A stretch of 64,000 nucleotides of DNA, taken from NCBI GenBank assembly GCA_963377175.1, contig CAUJNA010001002.1:614883-678882 (forward strand), in the 5' to 3' direction. A program made the translations under genes and the position numbers. Of this stretch, positions 63,050 through 64,000 are shown in pieces. Position 1 is the stretch's first letter. Each line of letters opens with the position of its first letter. Source of the DNA: Effrenium voratum (lineage: Eukaryota; Sar; Dinophyceae; Suessiales; Symbiodiniaceae). Below the pieces are notes generated by a model that saw only the letters and a list, made by a program, of their open reading frames with translations, searched no databases and had not been told where the DNA came from.

Positions 63050-64000
63050 GACGGTGCATGGACAACCTTGAGACCTTGCCCATGGTGGTCCACGATGTCA
63101 GCGAGGCCCGCCAGAGGACCGAGGAATGGACGGATGCTCAGCCAAGAGACGAGGACCTGCCAGACACGCTTGACCCGTGGCACGGAGAGATGAAGCCGGA
63201 AGAGTGGGAGGAGATTCGCCGCCAGAACGACCTGGATGACCTTGCAGCAGGCCGGAAGCTGGCAAGGCGTGAGCCAGTGGAGAAGGTGGACATCTTGAAG
63301 CAGGAGGCGGCTGCTGCTGAACGGAGGGCAGATGAGGCTGCGCGACAAGCTGCTCAGGCTGCAAAGGATGCGGCGGCTGCCATGGCCGTGGCTGACGCTG
63401 CGGCTGCTGCTGCGAACGAAGCCGCGAAGGAGCTGAAGCGGCGCCGGGAGGCTTGCGAGGAAGGAGAGGCGACCAAGCTCGAGGCGAAGGAAGCCAAGGA
63501 GGCGAAGGAAGCGAAGGAGGCTAAGGAGGCCAAGGAAGCGAAGGAGGCCAAGGAGGCCAAGGATGCCAAGGAGGCCAAGGAGGCGAAGGAAGCGAAGGAG
63601 GCCAAGGAGGCCAAGGAGGTGAAGGAGGCCAAGGAGGCGAAGGAAGCCAAGGAGGCGAAGGAGGAAGGCCAAGGATGCCAAGGAGGCGAAGGAAGCGAAG
63701 GAGGCGAAGGAGGCTAAGGAGGCCAAGAAGGCCAAGGATGCCAAGGAGGCCAAGGAGGTGAAGGAGGCCAAGGAGGCGAAGGAAGCCAAGGAGGCGAAGG
63801 AGGCCAAGGAGGCCAAGGATGCCAAGGAGGCGAAGGAAGCGAAGGAGGCGAAGGAGGCTAAGGAGGCCAAGAAGGCCAAGGATGCCAAGGAGGCCAAGGA
63901 GGTGAAGGAGGCCAAGGAGGCGAAGGAAGCCAAGGAGGCGAAGGAGGCCAAGGAGGCCAAGGATGCCAAGGAGGCCAAGGATGCTGAGGAGGCCAAGGAG
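63050..64000 (+). CDS. Long exon encoding a charged helical (EAK)n protein; frame break near 63667
   Basis: After TTTGTTTCACAG the frame reads MDNLETLPMVVHDVSEARQR, an acidic stretch with DPWHGEMKPEEWEEIRRQND, then VEKVDILKQEAAAAERRADE, an Ala-rich helix, and from about 63484 continuous EAK triplets with some DAK, EVK and KAK. The pattern predicts a long single alpha-helix or coiled coil. At 63667 one extra base (or two missing) shifts the frame; the EAK pattern then continues in the +1 frame to the window end. Left unspliced, the first frame would stop at 63715. Function is not assigned. Confidence 0.6.
63710..64000 (+). repeat. 144-bp higher-order repeat in the EAK region
   Basis: GAGGCTAAGGAGGCCAAGAA recurs at 63710 and 63854, 144 bases (48 codons) apart, with almost identical sequence between. 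The whole tract from 63484 is built from 9-base GAGGCSAAG-like units. Confidence 0.85.

Noticed and set aside
62920..63996. Minus-strand open frame of 358 codons (ASLASFASLAS)
   Set aside because: It is the antisense of the (EAK)n repeat; the plus strand has better codon structure, acidic exon context and a splice acceptor.

Overview
This window is nuclear DNA of a eukaryote, most probably a dinoflagellate; Polarella or a relative is my guess, not a proof. Three things point there. Coding sequence comes as small exons of about 30 to 190 bases, spread through introns of a few dozen bases to several kilobases. Many plausible 5' splice sites are GC (a few may be GA) instead of GT, as reported for Symbiodinium. 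The non-coding DNA is packed with many families of short terminal-inverted-repeat (TIR) elements, several of which behave as introners, meaning transposable elements that create introns. There are no operons, ribosome binding sites, tRNA, rRNA or CRISPR arrays that I can see. Exon calls rest on open frame, codon-position bias, splice-like edges and phase agreement across introns; no homology search was possible. Only the exon sets with matching phases deserve trust.

Layout of the plus strand. From 1 to about 5.8 kb lie exons of a membrane protein. The run 2991 to 4554 and on to 5117 is phase-consistent across elements of families II and V. From 9.4 to 15.7 kb there are further isolated exons, several hydrophobic, including a pair split by a family I element (11049-11157 and 11259-11361). 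From 16.6 to 23.4 kb is the best-supported stretch: exons at 16559, 16789 and 17039 agree in phase, and so do those at 18196, 19714, 19856, 20871, 21477, 21844, 22539, 23107 and 23277. From 25.5 to 56.5 kb exons are sparser and several are cysteine-rich with CPxxC motifs, suggesting an extracellular modular protein. I do not know how many genes these exons represent. All clear ones are on the plus strand, so one very long gene or a tandem of genes is possible.

Between the exons lie at least ten families of short repeats. Family I (ends CCTAGACTCTCC / GGAGAGTCTAGG) has about 35 copies and family II (ends CTAGGTCC / GGACCTAG) about 19. There are also tandem arrays: a 256-bp repeat with G-rich cores (23.6-24.3 kb), an ATG-rich minisatellite (31.65-32.5 kb), tetranucleotide tracts (45.5-46.4 kb) and a GGGGT tract (51.0-51.5 kb).

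From about 60.9 kb the character changes. The short elements disappear, exons become longer, and the window ends inside a gene for an acidic protein leading into a long (EAK)n helix, with an apparent one-base frame break at 63667. This looks like a different gene.
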